Shown here: positions 44,390 to 51,929 of the stretch, piece after piece
Layout: every line of letters starts with the position of its first letter
How positions within the stretch are numbered: position 1 is the first letter of the stretch
Assembly: GCA_022842595.1 (NCBI GenBank)
Contig: JALHPF010000005.1
Coordinates: 1-64,000, forward strand
From: Rubrivivax sp.
Lineage (GTDB): Bacteria > Pseudomonadota > Gammaproteobacteria > Burkholderiales > Burkholderiaceae_C
Length of the DNA stretch: 64,000 nucleotides
Direction: 5' to 3'
Program-made: the position numbers and the translations under genes
Notes under the pieces: model-generated
Told to the model about the DNA's origin: nothing
Databases searched by the model: none
What the model saw: the letters and a program-made list of their open reading frames with translations, nothing else

Positions 44390-44474
44390 GGCCGCAATTG
44401 CGGGCCGACCAGGCGACTTTCAAGCGCTGTTTCAGAATTGGCTGCCGCCGCGCCGATAAACTGCCGCCGACGAA

Positions 44475-44498
44475 AGCGCCCGGCCCCCAGCGGGCGCT
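44475..44498. promoter_or_regulatory. Perfect inverted repeat upstream of the M48 peptidase gene
   Basis: AGCGCCCG and CGGGCGCT flank an 8-base loop, giving a perfect 8-bp stem in the 200-base space between trxC and the M48 gene. It may be a leader-RNA hairpin or an operator. There is no T run after it on the plus strand. Confidence 0.35.
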
Positions 44499-44589
44499 GA
44501 ACCTCTGGCCCCGAAAGTGGTCCACGCCAGGACTGAACTTCCAACCCACATGTGCGGGCCCCGCCCCCGGGCGACTTCCGCAGCCACGA

Positions 44590-45498
44590 ATGACCACATC
44601 CCTGTCCCACGTTCCGACCTGCCTGTGTGCCCTGCACAGCCGCCGCCTCTTCACCGGCCTGCTGCTGGCTGGCGGGGCCGGCGTGCTCGCCGGCACGGCG
44701 CAGGCCCAGCAAGGCCAGGCGGCCGACCAGGGCCTGCGCGGCGATGTCGGGCGCGAATCGCGTTTCACCAAGCTGGTGCCGGCCGAACAGGTGGAAGCCG
44801 CCGCCAGCCAGCAGTACCGGCAGATGCTGGGCGAGGCCAGCCAGCAGCGGGCGCTGGCGCCCGACAACCACCCCCAGGTGCTGCGCCTGCGCAGCATCGC
44901 CCAGCGCATCGTGCCCTTTGCCATGCCCTGGAACAGCCGGGCGAGGCAGTGGCAATGGGAAGTCAACCTGCTGGGCAGCGAGCAGATCAATGCGTTCTGC
45001 ATGCCCGGCGGCAAGATCGCCTTCTACAGCGGCATCCTGTCGAAGCTGCAGCTCAGCGACCACGAAGTCGCAGCCATCATGGGCCACGAGATCGCGCATG
45101 CGCTGCGTGAACATGCCCGTGAGCGCATGGGCAAGACGGCGGCTACGCGCATCGGCGCCAACGTGCTGAGCTCGCTGCTGGGGCTGGGTGGCGCGGGCGA
45201 CGCCTTGCTGAACATGGGCGGGCAGCTGCTGACGCTGAAATTCAGCCGCGAGGACGAGACCGAGGCCGACCTGGTGGGCATGGACCTGTCGGCCCGTGCC
45301 GGCTACAGCCCGGGCGCCGGCGTCACGCTGTGGCAGAAGATGCTGGCCGCCAGCAAGGGCGCGCCGCCGCAGTTCCTGTCCACCCACCCGGCGGGCGAAA
45401 CGCGGATCAAGGACATCCAGGGCAAGCTGCCGAAAGTCGAGCCGCTCTACCGGCGCGCCGACAAGCCCCCCCGTGAATTCGGTCCTCCGAAGGCTTAG
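44590..45498 (+). CDS. Periplasmic M48-family zinc metallopeptidase
   Basis: The 302-residue protein has a signal peptide (SRRLFTGLLLAGGAGVLAGTAQAQ) and an M48 domain. The zinc-binding HEIAH is at residues 166-170 and the third ligand Glu223 lies in SREDETEAD, with a conserved NAFCMPGGKIAFYSG before it. Its make-up resembles LoiP/BepA-like proteases that maintain outer-membrane proteins; which of these it matches is unclear. The ATG at 44590 gives the signal, and an upstream extension in the same frame lacks family features. A shared intergenic repeat starts directly after its stop. Confidence 0.9.
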   Translation: MTTSLSHVPTCLCALHSRRLFTGLLLAGGAGVLAGTAQAQQGQAADQGLRGDVGRESRFTKLVPAEQVEAAASQQYRQMLGEASQQRALAPDNHPQVLRLRSIAQRIVPFAMPWNSRARQWQWEVNLLGSEQINAFCMPGGKIAFYSGILSKLQLSDHEVAAIMGHEIAHALREHARERMGKTAATRIGANVLSSLLGLGGAGDALLNMGGQLLTLKFSREDETEADLVGMDLSARAGYSPGAGVTLWQKMLAASKGAPPQFLSTHPAGETRIKDIQGKLPKVEPLYRRADKPPREFGPPKA

Positions 45499-45642
45499 CC
45501 CCCGAGCTCGCTGGCGCTCGCTACCTCCCAAGGGGGGCGAGCCGGACGAAGAACAGTCCAGGCGGACTGTTCTTCGCCTGCGAGCGCCTGCGGCGTCCTC
45601 GCCGCAGGCCGTCCGCTGACGGACCGGCAGAGCCGGATCCGT
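45499..45642. repeat. Dispersed intergenic repeat, copy A
   Basis: About 144 bases with the same order of blocks as a second element at 61024-61168: CCCCCGAGCTCGCTGGC, an AAGGGGGGCGAG-type block, GAACAGTCC-(4)-GGACTGTTC, a GC-rich hairpin, and GGACCGGCAGAGCCGGATCC. It fills the spacer between the convergent M48 and Crp-type genes. The arms form at least two perfect or near-perfect hairpins, so it may also terminate both transcripts. Confidence 0.85.
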
Positions 45643-45676
45643 GGCGGGAAGCTTGAATCGGGCCGGGCCTGCGCAG

Positions 45677-46357
45677 TCACCACTTCGCGGGCAGCTCGCG
45701 CAGCAGCACCACGCGGCGGCGGCCGACCTCGACATATTCGCCCCGTTCCAGGTCCTTCATCACCCGGCTGATCATCTCGCGCGAGCAGCCCAGGCGCTGC
45801 GAGATTTCCAGGTGCGAGGGCGCCGGTTCGGCAACGCGGCGGCCGTCGACGGCGGGCACGGCAATCTCTTCCAGCAAGGCCTTCAGGCGGCCGTAAACGT
45901 CGTTCAGGGCAATCTGCTTCAGGCCGATGGTCGTGGCCCGGGCGCGACGGATCACCTTCGAGAGCAGCTCGAAAGCGAAAGCCGGGTCGTCATGCAAGTG
46001 GGCCTGCAAGGTCGGCCTGGCGATCACGGCGCAGATGCTGGGCTCCAGCGCTTCGACATTGGCCGAGCGCGGGCCGCCGTCCAGGCCCATCTCGCCGGCG
46101 TATTCGCCCGGGCCGTAGCTGGCATAGGTGACTTCGCGGCCGTCGCTGCCCACGCTGTAGGCCCGCAGCCGGCCCTGCAGCACGATGTAGAGGGTATCGC
46201 CGACGTCGCCTTCGACAATCAGCTGCACGCCGCGCCGCACGTGGCGGCGCTCGCCGCGGCGGGCCAGGGCACGCAGCGAATCGCTCATCGGCGCGCTGTC
46301 CAGCGGATCGGGATGGCGTGGCAGGGGGTGCGGTGGGCCCGCGCGGGTTTCGGCCAT
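45677..46357 (-). CDS. Crp-type transcriptional regulator
   Basis: The 226-residue protein has an N-terminal cyclic-nucleotide-type beta-barrel with GEMGLDGGPRSANVEAL, in which the Arg-Ser pair matches the phosphate contact of E. coli CRP. A dimer helix and a C-terminal helix-turn-helix follow, with HLEISQRLGCSREMISRVMKDLE. It has no FNR-type cysteine cluster, so an oxygen-sensing iron-sulfur centre is unlikely. cAMP or another nucleotide is possible. The N-terminal 22 residues are Pro-rich, and the inner ATG at 46288 could be the true start. Its targets are unknown. Confidence 0.9.
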   Translation of the reverse strand: MAETRAGPPHPLPRHPDPLDSAPMSDSLRALARRGERRHVRRGVQLIVEGDVGDTLYIVLQGRLRAYSVGSDGREVTYASYGPGEYAGEMGLDGGPRSANVEALEPSICAVIARPTLQAHLHDDPAFAFELLSKVIRRARATTIGLKQIALNDVYGRLKALLEEIAVPAVDGRRVAEPAPSHLEISQRLGCSREMISRVMKDLERGEYVEVGRRRVVLLRELPAKW

Positions 46358-46422
46358 CGGCTGCGGCCCCGGGGCCGTGAGGGCCCGGCGGGGCGCACCG
46401 ATGCTAGCGGGTCAGCGCCATT

Positions 46423-47163
46423 TCAGCGCCCGGCCAGGCCACTGCGCAGCGCGCCCACCAGCGGCGGCAGCAGGGCCACCTGGCGGACGAGTTCGCGGAT
46501 GCTGCCCGCACCGGTCTTGCCGCGGATGCTGCCGATCTGGGTGCGCACCGTGCTCACGGCCACACCCTGGCGGGTGGCGATCTCGGTCGGCCGCACGCCG
46601 TTGCACAGCAGTTCCAGCACTCGGGTTTCAGTGGGTGTCAGCGACATGCTGCGCGCAAAACCCTGCACCGACAGCTGCGCGCACATCTGGCGTTTGCCCA
46701 GCACGAGCAGCGTGGTCTGGCCGGCCGCAGCAGCGCCACTGGCGGCCTCTGCGTCGGCGCAGGGCAGCGGCACCACCGAGACGCTGACCCGGTGCTCACC
46801 CTCGCCCAGCGTCAGCAGCCGGCGCAGGCCGCGTTGCGCCGCGGCCAGTGCGTCGTACAGCGGCGCCACGTCCTGCGGGTGGTGGGCGCGCAGCGCATGG
46901 CCCAGCAGCTGCAGCGGGTGTTCACCGTCCAGCTCGTGGCGGGCGGCATGGTTGACATACAGCACCTGGGCGTCGGCACTGACGAGCAGCATGCCGTAGT
47001 CGATTTCGTCGAGCATGCGCGTCAGCCACTGGCTGAACTGGCCGCCGCTGCGGCGCTCGGTCGAAGACGAGCGGTGGCCGAAGCTGCTGCCGACCGGCGC
47101 GCTGCCCGGGATCATGGCCGCTGCAAGAACCTGTTGCGCCTTGGCGCCGACGATCTGGTACAT
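46423..47163 (-). CDS. PAS-LuxR-type transcriptional regulator
   Basis: The 246-residue protein has an N-terminal PAS-like region (DYGMLLVSADAQVLYVNHAARHELDG) and a LuxR helix-turn-helix (about 180-235: LTPTETRVLELLCNGVRPTEIATRQGV, then VSTVRTQIGSIRGKT). There is no receiver domain, so it probably senses a small molecule directly. The ATG at 47163 starts the family-like MYQIVG. The next upstream gene on this strand encodes a paralogue with the same C-terminal domain, so the two probably arose by duplication. Confidence 0.85.
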   Translation of the reverse strand: MYQIVGAKAQQVLAAAMIPGSAPVGSSFGHRSSSTERRSGGQFSQWLTRMLDEIDYGMLLVSADAQVLYVNHAARHELDGEHPLQLLGHALRAHHPQDVAPLYDALAAAQRGLRRLLTLGEGEHRVSVSVVPLPCADAEAASGAAAAGQTTLLVLGKRQMCAQLSVQGFARSMSLTPTETRVLELLCNGVRPTEIATRQGVAVSTVRTQIGSIRGKTGAGSIRELVRQVALLPPLVGALRSGLAGR

Positions 47164-47268
47164 GATTTTTCCCCTTGGGCTGTTGCGGTGGCGTGGTGGC
47201 GCCATGGGGTGAAATCTACGGATTGATGCGCTGTCGGTGCGGTGAATCTGGGAGGCCCGCTTGGTGAT

Positions 47269-47964
47269 CTATTTACCGGGATGGCGCAACGGCGGCAGGT
47301 CACCGAGCGCTGCCAGGAGGGTGGCGACGCTGTCGTGCCCGGTCTTGCGGCGGATCGAAGCGATCTGGCTGCGCACCGTGGCCACGCCCACGCCCAGGCG
47401 CTGCGCAGTGATTTCGGCCTGGTGGCCATGCAGCAAGGCTTCGAGAACGCGGGTTTCGGCTGCGCTCAGGCCATGGGTGTTGGCAAAACCGCTGACGTCG
47501 AACACGGTGCTGGGTGGCGGGGCGAGCATCACCAGTACCGGGGGTGATGGCGTTCCCGGCGTGGGCTCGGCCAGGGGGCGCAGCGTCGCGTGAACCGTCT
47601 GTTCGCCGTCGGCCCAGGTGAGCTGCTGCGGCTGGCCATTCGAGGCGGTCTGCACGGCCGAAGCAAAGTTGCCTCGATGCCCGGCGAGCCGCGGGGCCAC
47701 GCGCCTGTCCGGCCCCATCTCCAGCGGCACACCCAGCGCCAGCAGTGCGTGCGCGGCCAGGTTGGCGTGCAGCAGCAGGCCATCGGCCAGCACCGCCAGC
47801 ATCGGGTGGGCCAGGGCATCGACCGCGGCTGTCAAGGCTTCGTCGGTCGGCATGGGTGCGGGCGCGCCTGTCCCGTTCTGCTCGGCAACGACGTCGGCGG
47901 CTTCGGCCTTGCGCTCGTCCGGCCTGTCGGCGGGGCCTTCTATGAGGTTGCTCATTGTCTGCAC
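47269..47964 (-). CDS. LuxR-type transcriptional regulator, paralogue of the next gene downstream
   Basis: The 231-residue protein ends in a LuxR helix-turn-helix: LSAAETRVLEALLHGHQAEITAQRLGVGVATVRSQIASIRRKTG, parallel to its neighbour down to the IRRKTG or IRGKTG stretch and a final LPPL. Its N-terminal half has a degenerate PAS-like region (LAHPMLAVLADGLLLHANLAAHALLALG). The two genes are 105 bases apart. The start could be ATG 47964 or 47955. It diverges from the DppA-like gene. Confidence 0.82.
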   Translation of the reverse strand: MQTMSNLIEGPADRPDERKAEAADVVAEQNGTGAPAPMPTDEALTAAVDALAHPMLAVLADGLLLHANLAAHALLALGVPLEMGPDRRVAPRLAGHRGNFASAVQTASNGQPQQLTWADGEQTVHATLRPLAEPTPGTPSPPVLVMLAPPPSTVFDVSGFANTHGLSAAETRVLEALLHGHQAEITAQRLGVGVATVRSQIASIRRKTGHDSVATLLAALGDLPPLRHPGK

Positions 47965-48048
47965 GCTAGCTTTGACCCCCTAGAACAGCATCCTTGAGTT
48001 GTATGAACGCTGTCGCAGACGCCCCGAAAGTGGGTGGCTGATTCGATC

Positions 48049-48073
48049 AATAACCCCTTTTTGGGGGGGTATT
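48049..48073. promoter_or_regulatory. Imperfect dyad upstream of the DppA-like gene
   Basis: AATAACCCC and GGGGGTATT-like arms flank a run of T, in the 213-base spacer between the LuxR paralogue and the DppA-like gene. It is AT-richer than its surroundings and could be an operator or a leader hairpin. Confidence 0.3.
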
Positions 48074-48177
48074 GCATGGCGTTTCTTGCGCCTGCGGCAC
48101 GTGCCTTGGCCCTCACGGCCCACCGCTATGATGGGCCGGTGCTGAAAAGCAAGCAGTTCATAGGGTGGCTCGGGGCC

Positions 48178-49749
48178 ATGGCGAGGGTGCTGGCGCTGGC
48201 TGCGCTGGCCGCACCGTTGCACGTCTGCGCGAGCGACAAGCCCCTGGTCTTCTGCGCCGACGCCAGCCCCGAGGGTTTCGACCCCGCGCTCTGGGACAGC
48301 AGCGCCACCAGCAACGTCACGACCCAGCTCTTCAACGGCCTGGTTGCCTACGAGCGCGGCACGGCGCAGCTGAAGCCGGCACTGGCCACGGCCTGGCAGG
48401 TCTCGCCCGACGCCCGCACGATCACCTTCAGCCTGCGTCGGGATGTGGCCTTCCACACCACACCGTACTTCACGCCGACGCGGCCGCTGAACGCTGACGA
48501 CGTCTTGTTCAGCTTTACGCGGCTCATCGACCCGCAGCTGCCGTTCAATCGCGCCTTCCCGGCGACCTTCGTCCATGCCCAGAGCCTGGGGCTGGCGCAG
48601 ATGGTGGCCGGCATCGACCGCATCGACGCCCACACCGTGCGCTTCCGGCTGCACCGTGGCAACGTCAACTTCCTCTCGTACTTCGCCAGTGCCTTTGCGT
48701 CGATCCACTCGGCGGAATACGCCACGCAGCTGCTCGCAGCCGGGCGCGCCAGTGCCATCAACAACCAGCCCGTGGGCACCGGCCCCTGGCGCTTCAAGAG
48801 TTACCGCAAGGACGACGTGCTGCGCCTGCAGCCGCACCCGGCCTTCTGGGGCGGGGTGCAGAAGCCGCGCGCCTTGATCTACGCCATCAGCCGCGAGCCG
48901 AACGTGCGCGTGCAGAAGCTCGCGCGTGGCGAGTGCCATGTCGCTGCGGCCATCCGCGACGTCGATGTCAGCACGCTCAGCGGCCATCCTCGCGTCGACA
49001 TCCTGCAGACCCGGGCCCTGAACATCAGCTACCTGGCCTTCAACCTGAAGCGCCCGCTGCTGGCCCGGCGCGAGGTGCGCGAGGCGCTGGACATCGCCAT
49101 CGACCGCAACGCGCTGTTCAAGGTGCTGTTCCCGCGCGGCGACGCGCTGCAGGCGGTCAGTGCCTTCCCGCCCAGCGTGCCCGGCTTCAACACCAAGCTG
49201 CGCAACGAGTTCGACCCCGCCCGCGCCCGCGCGCTGCTGGCCCAGGCCGGTGTGCCGCCCGGCACCAGCGTCGACCTGTGGGCCCTGCCCATCAGCCGGC
49301 CGACCAACCCGAATGGCCAGCTCATGGCGCAGCTGATCCAGGCCGACTGGGCGCAGGTGGGTATCCGTGCCCGCATCCTCACCTACGAATGGGGCGAATA
49401 CCTCAAGCGCGCCAACAATGGCGAACACGATGTCTACATGAGCGGCTGGAGCACCGACCTGCCCTCGGCCGACGACTTCCTGTCGCCCAACCTCACCTGT
49501 GCCTCGAGCCGCGGCGGCATCAAGTTCTGCAACCCGGAATTCGACGCGCTGCTCGACGCCGCACGCGCCGAGGTCGACGTGGCGAAGCGGCTGGCGCTGT
49601 TCGAACGTGCCCAGCTCATCTTCAAGCGTGAACGCCCCTGGATCACGATGGCGCACTCATCGATCTACATCCCGCTGCGCAAGGACGTGCGCGGCTTTGT
49701 CATGGCGCCGGACGGCAGCGTCGACTTCGAAGGGGTCTGGCGCGAATGA
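48178..49749 (+). CDS. DppA-like periplasmic peptide-binding protein
   Basis: The 523-residue protein has a signal peptide (MARVLALAALAAPLHVCAS) and starts the mature domain with KPLVFCADASPEGFDPALWDS, close to E. coli DppA. It has NQPVGTGPWRFKSYRK, LNISYLAFNLKRPLL and TYEWGEYLKRANNGEHDVYM. It is a different lineage from the five-member array (shorter, DppA-like). A GTG at 48139 could extend the signal. The stop overlaps the dipeptidase start (ATGA). There is no permease gene beside it, so it must use a transporter elsewhere, perhaps the one at 28.8-32.5 kb. Confidence 0.9.
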   Translation: MARVLALAALAAPLHVCASDKPLVFCADASPEGFDPALWDSSATSNVTTQLFNGLVAYERGTAQLKPALATAWQVSPDARTITFSLRRDVAFHTTPYFTPTRPLNADDVLFSFTRLIDPQLPFNRAFPATFVHAQSLGLAQMVAGIDRIDAHTVRFRLHRGNVNFLSYFASAFASIHSAEYATQLLAAGRASAINNQPVGTGPWRFKSYRKDDVLRLQPHPAFWGGVQKPRALIYAISREPNVRVQKLARGECHVAAAIRDVDVSTLSGHPRVDILQTRALNISYLAFNLKRPLLARREVREALDIAIDRNALFKVLFPRGDALQAVSAFPPSVPGFNTKLRNEFDPARARALLAQAGVPPGTSVDLWALPISRPTNPNGQLMAQLIQADWAQVGIRARILTYEWGEYLKRANNGEHDVYMSGWSTDLPSADDFLSPNLTCASSRGGIKFCNPEFDALLDAARAEVDVAKRLALFERAQLIFKRERPWITMAHSSIYIPLRKDVRGFVMAPDGSVDFEGVWRE

Positions 49750-50363
49750 AGCCGGCGTCGATCGTCGCGGTCGAGGCCATTCCCGGCCACCCTGACTTCC
49801 GGCCGCTGGCGGGCGTGCGCGGCGTCGAGCACGAGCTGCGTTACGCCAGCACCGACAACTTCGCCGGCCGCGTGCTTTACCGCGGCTTCGACTGCGCCTG
49901 GCTGCGCGCGGAGGCCGCGGCCGGCCTGGAGGCCGCGGCCGCCTGGCTGCAGGCCCGCCACCCTGGCTGGCGGCTGCGCGTGCTGGACGCATTGCGCCCG
50001 CAGCGTGTGCAGCAGGCCATCTGGGCCGACGTCGTGGGCACGCCGATGGCGATGTACTTCGCCGACCCGGCGCGTGGCTCGATCCACAGCTTCGGCATGG
50101 CCGTCGACATCACCCTGCTCGACCCCGACGGCCGGGAAGTCGACATGGGCAGCGGTTTCGACGAGATGAGTCTGGCGTCGCACCCGGCGCTGCACGCCGA
50201 ACACCTGGCCAGCGGCGTGCTCACGCCCGGCCACGTGGCGCTGCGTGAACGCCTGGCCGCGGCCATGGCGGCCGGCGGCTTTGCCGGCATTCCCACCGAG
50301 TGGTGGCACTTCGACCACGGCGACCGCGACGCCGTGCGCCGCACGCTGCCGCGCGTGGACTGA
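49746..50363 (+). CDS. ddpX: D-Ala-D-Ala dipeptidase, VanX/DdpX family
   Basis: This is a zinc-dependent M15D dipeptidase. The 205-residue product has SIHSFGMAVDITLLD with the ligands His114 and Asp121, catalytic Glu185, and the third ligand His188 in TEWWHFD. This is the SxHxxGxAxD / ExxH pattern of VanX and DdpX. It would cleave D-alanyl-D-alanine or similar murein dipeptides. There is no signal peptide, so it acts in the cytoplasm after import. Coupling by ATGA to a DppA-like binding protein mirrors the E. coli ddp operon and supports salvage rather than vancomycin resistance. Confidence 0.92.
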   Translation: MKPASIVAVEAIPGHPDFRPLAGVRGVEHELRYASTDNFAGRVLYRGFDCAWLRAEAAAGLEAAAAWLQARHPGWRLRVLDALRPQRVQQAIWADVVGTPMAMYFADPARGSIHSFGMAVDITLLDPDGREVDMGSGFDEMSLASHPALHAEHLASGVLTPGHVALRERLAAAMAAGGFAGIPTEWWHFDHGDRDAVRRTLPRVD

Positions 50364-50394
50364 ACCCCCCGAACAGCACACTGGAACCCTGGCC

Positions 50395-51453
50395 ATGACC
50401 CTGCAGCGACGTCGTTTGATCCAGGCTGCGGCGGCGGTTTCGGCGGCTGCCGTGGGGTGGCCGGCACTGTCGGTCCAGGCCCGGGCCCAGACGGCGGCTC
50501 GGCCCTTGCTGCGGCCACGCCGCCTGCAGCCGGGCGATACCGTGGCCCTGGTCAACCCGTCGGGTGCGATCTATGAGCGCGCGCCCTACGAGATCGCCAG
50601 CGAAAACCTGCAGGCCCTGGGCTTCAAGGTGCGCGAAGCCCCGAACCTGCGCGCGCGCTATGGCCACTTCGCCGGCACCGACGCGCAGCGTGCGGCCGAC
50701 ATCAACGCCATGTTCGCCGACCCCGGTGTGCACGGCATCCTGGCCATGACCGGCGGCTCGGGCGGCGGCCGCATCCTGCCCCTGATCGATTACGCGGCGA
50801 TCCGCCGCACACCGAAGTTCCTGGGCGGCTTTTCCGACCTCACGGCCCTGGTCAATGCCGTGCAGGTGCGAACGGGGCTGGTCACCTTCCACAGCCCGAT
50901 GGGCGCGTCGGAGTGGAACGAATTCAGCGTGCGCCACTTCCGCGGCACGGTGATGGACGCGCAGCCGATGCTGCTGGCCAACCCGCAGGACAAGGAAGAC
51001 GCACTCGTGCCCAAGGCCAACCGCACGGCCACGCTGCGCGGCGGGCGGGCCCAGGGACCGTTGGTGGGCGGTAACCTGGCGGTGCTGAGCGCGATGGCCG
51101 GCAGCGGCTACTGGCCGCGTTTCGACGGCGCCATCCTGTTCCTGGAAGAGGTGAACGAATACATCTATCGCGTCGACCGCATGCTGAGCACGCTGAAGCT
51201 GGCCGGCGCGCTCGACCGGCTGGCCGGCGTGGTGCTGGGCGGCTTCACCAATTGCGGCCCGGGCGACGGCAACTACGGCACGCTGACGCTCGACGAGGTC
51301 TTCGACGACTACTTCAAGCCCCTGGGCGTGCCGGTCTACAGCGGCGCCAGCTTCGGCCACATCCGGCGCAAGTTCACCTTGCCGCTGGGGCTGCCGGCCG
51401 AAATCGATGCCGATGCCGGGACGCTGCAGCTGCTGCAACCCGCGGTTGTCTAG
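50395..51453 (+). CDS. LD-carboxypeptidase (S66 family) with a Tat signal
   Basis: This serine peptidase cuts the terminal D-Ala from murein tetrapeptides. The 352-residue product has the nucleophile Ser147 in GGFSDLTAL, acidic residues in LFLEEVNE (251-252) and His322 in GASFGHIRRKF, matching the Ser-Glu-His set of LdcA. A twin-arginine signal precedes it: LQRRRLIQAAAAVSAAAVG. Classical LdcA is cytoplasmic, so export is unusual for the family. It follows the dipeptidase by 31 bases and is likely in the same murein-peptide salvage unit. Confidence 0.9.
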   Translation: MTLQRRRLIQAAAAVSAAAVGWPALSVQARAQTAARPLLRPRRLQPGDTVALVNPSGAIYERAPYEIASENLQALGFKVREAPNLRARYGHFAGTDAQRAADINAMFADPGVHGILAMTGGSGGGRILPLIDYAAIRRTPKFLGGFSDLTALVNAVQVRTGLVTFHSPMGASEWNEFSVRHFRGTVMDAQPMLLANPQDKEDALVPKANRTATLRGGRAQGPLVGGNLAVLSAMAGSGYWPRFDGAILFLEEVNEYIYRVDRMLSTLKLAGALDRLAGVVLGGFTNCGPGDGNYGTLTLDEVFDDYFKPLGVPVYSGASFGHIRRKFTLPLGLPAEIDADAGTLQLLQPAVV

Positions 51454-51517
51454 GACAAAAATTCCGGGTTAGCCCTAGCGCCACTGAACATCACTCGAGC
51501 CTAATATCCATCCAAGC

Positions 51518-51529
51518 GAATATGTGAAT
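51518..51529. promoter_or_regulatory. Candidate operator in the sox regulator promoter region
   Basis: GAAT-ATGT-GAAT lies in an AT-rich 60-base stretch just upstream of the ArsR-type gene, inside otherwise GC-rich DNA. GAAT/ATTC half-sites are known for the persulfide-sensing SqrR/BigR group. The direct rather than inverted order makes the call weak. Confidence 0.3.
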
Positions 51530-51577
51530 AGACGGCTTGATCGGGGTCGTGTTGAACAGGCGTGATGGAAGGGCGAG

Positions 51578-51913
51578 ATGGATGAGCGGCTGGCTGACAG
51601 GGTGTACGAAATCGCGGCCGAGCTGTTCGCGATGCTGTCGGCGCCGACGCGCTTGCGCATCGTCTGTGCGCTGATGGCGGGCGAGCGCAATGTCGGCCAG
51701 CTGGTCGGCCAGCTCGAAGTGAGCCAGCCCAACATCTCGCAGCACCTGAACATGCTGTACCGGGCCGGGGTACTGGCCAAACGCCGAACCGGTTCGCAGA
51801 TTTACTACCGCGTCGAACACGAGCAAGTACGAGACCTGTGCCTGACTTTGCTGGACGGCATGCCCGCCGACCTGCAGCCGCCGAAGCGGCCGCGGGCCAC
51901 CAAAGAAGCCTGA
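51578..51913 (+). CDS. ArsR-type regulator of the sox cluster (SoxR-like)
   Basis: The 111-residue winged-helix protein has LSAPTRLRIVCALMAGERNVGQL at residues 20-42 and the recognition helix VSQPNISQHLNMLYRAGVLAKR. Two cysteines are present, Cys30 and Cys88. Cys30 lies where the first sensing Cys of BigR/SqrR-type persulfide sensors lies. Cys88 is about eight residues earlier than their second one, so a dithiol switch is possible but not certain. It sits 16 bases upstream of soxC, the place of the sox repressor in related clusters, and probably represses the operon until reactive sulfur appears. Confidence 0.85.
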   Translation: MDERLADRVYEIAAELFAMLSAPTRLRIVCALMAGERNVGQLVGQLEVSQPNISQHLNMLYRAGVLAKRRTGSQIYYRVEHEQVRDLCLTLLDGMPADLQPPKRPRATKEA

Positions 51914-51929
51914 ACCTGAAGGAGACTTC

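Noticed and set aside
49746..50363. VanX-like gene as vancomycin resistance
   Set aside because: There is no vanH or vanA ligase, and the neighbours fit murein-peptide salvage.
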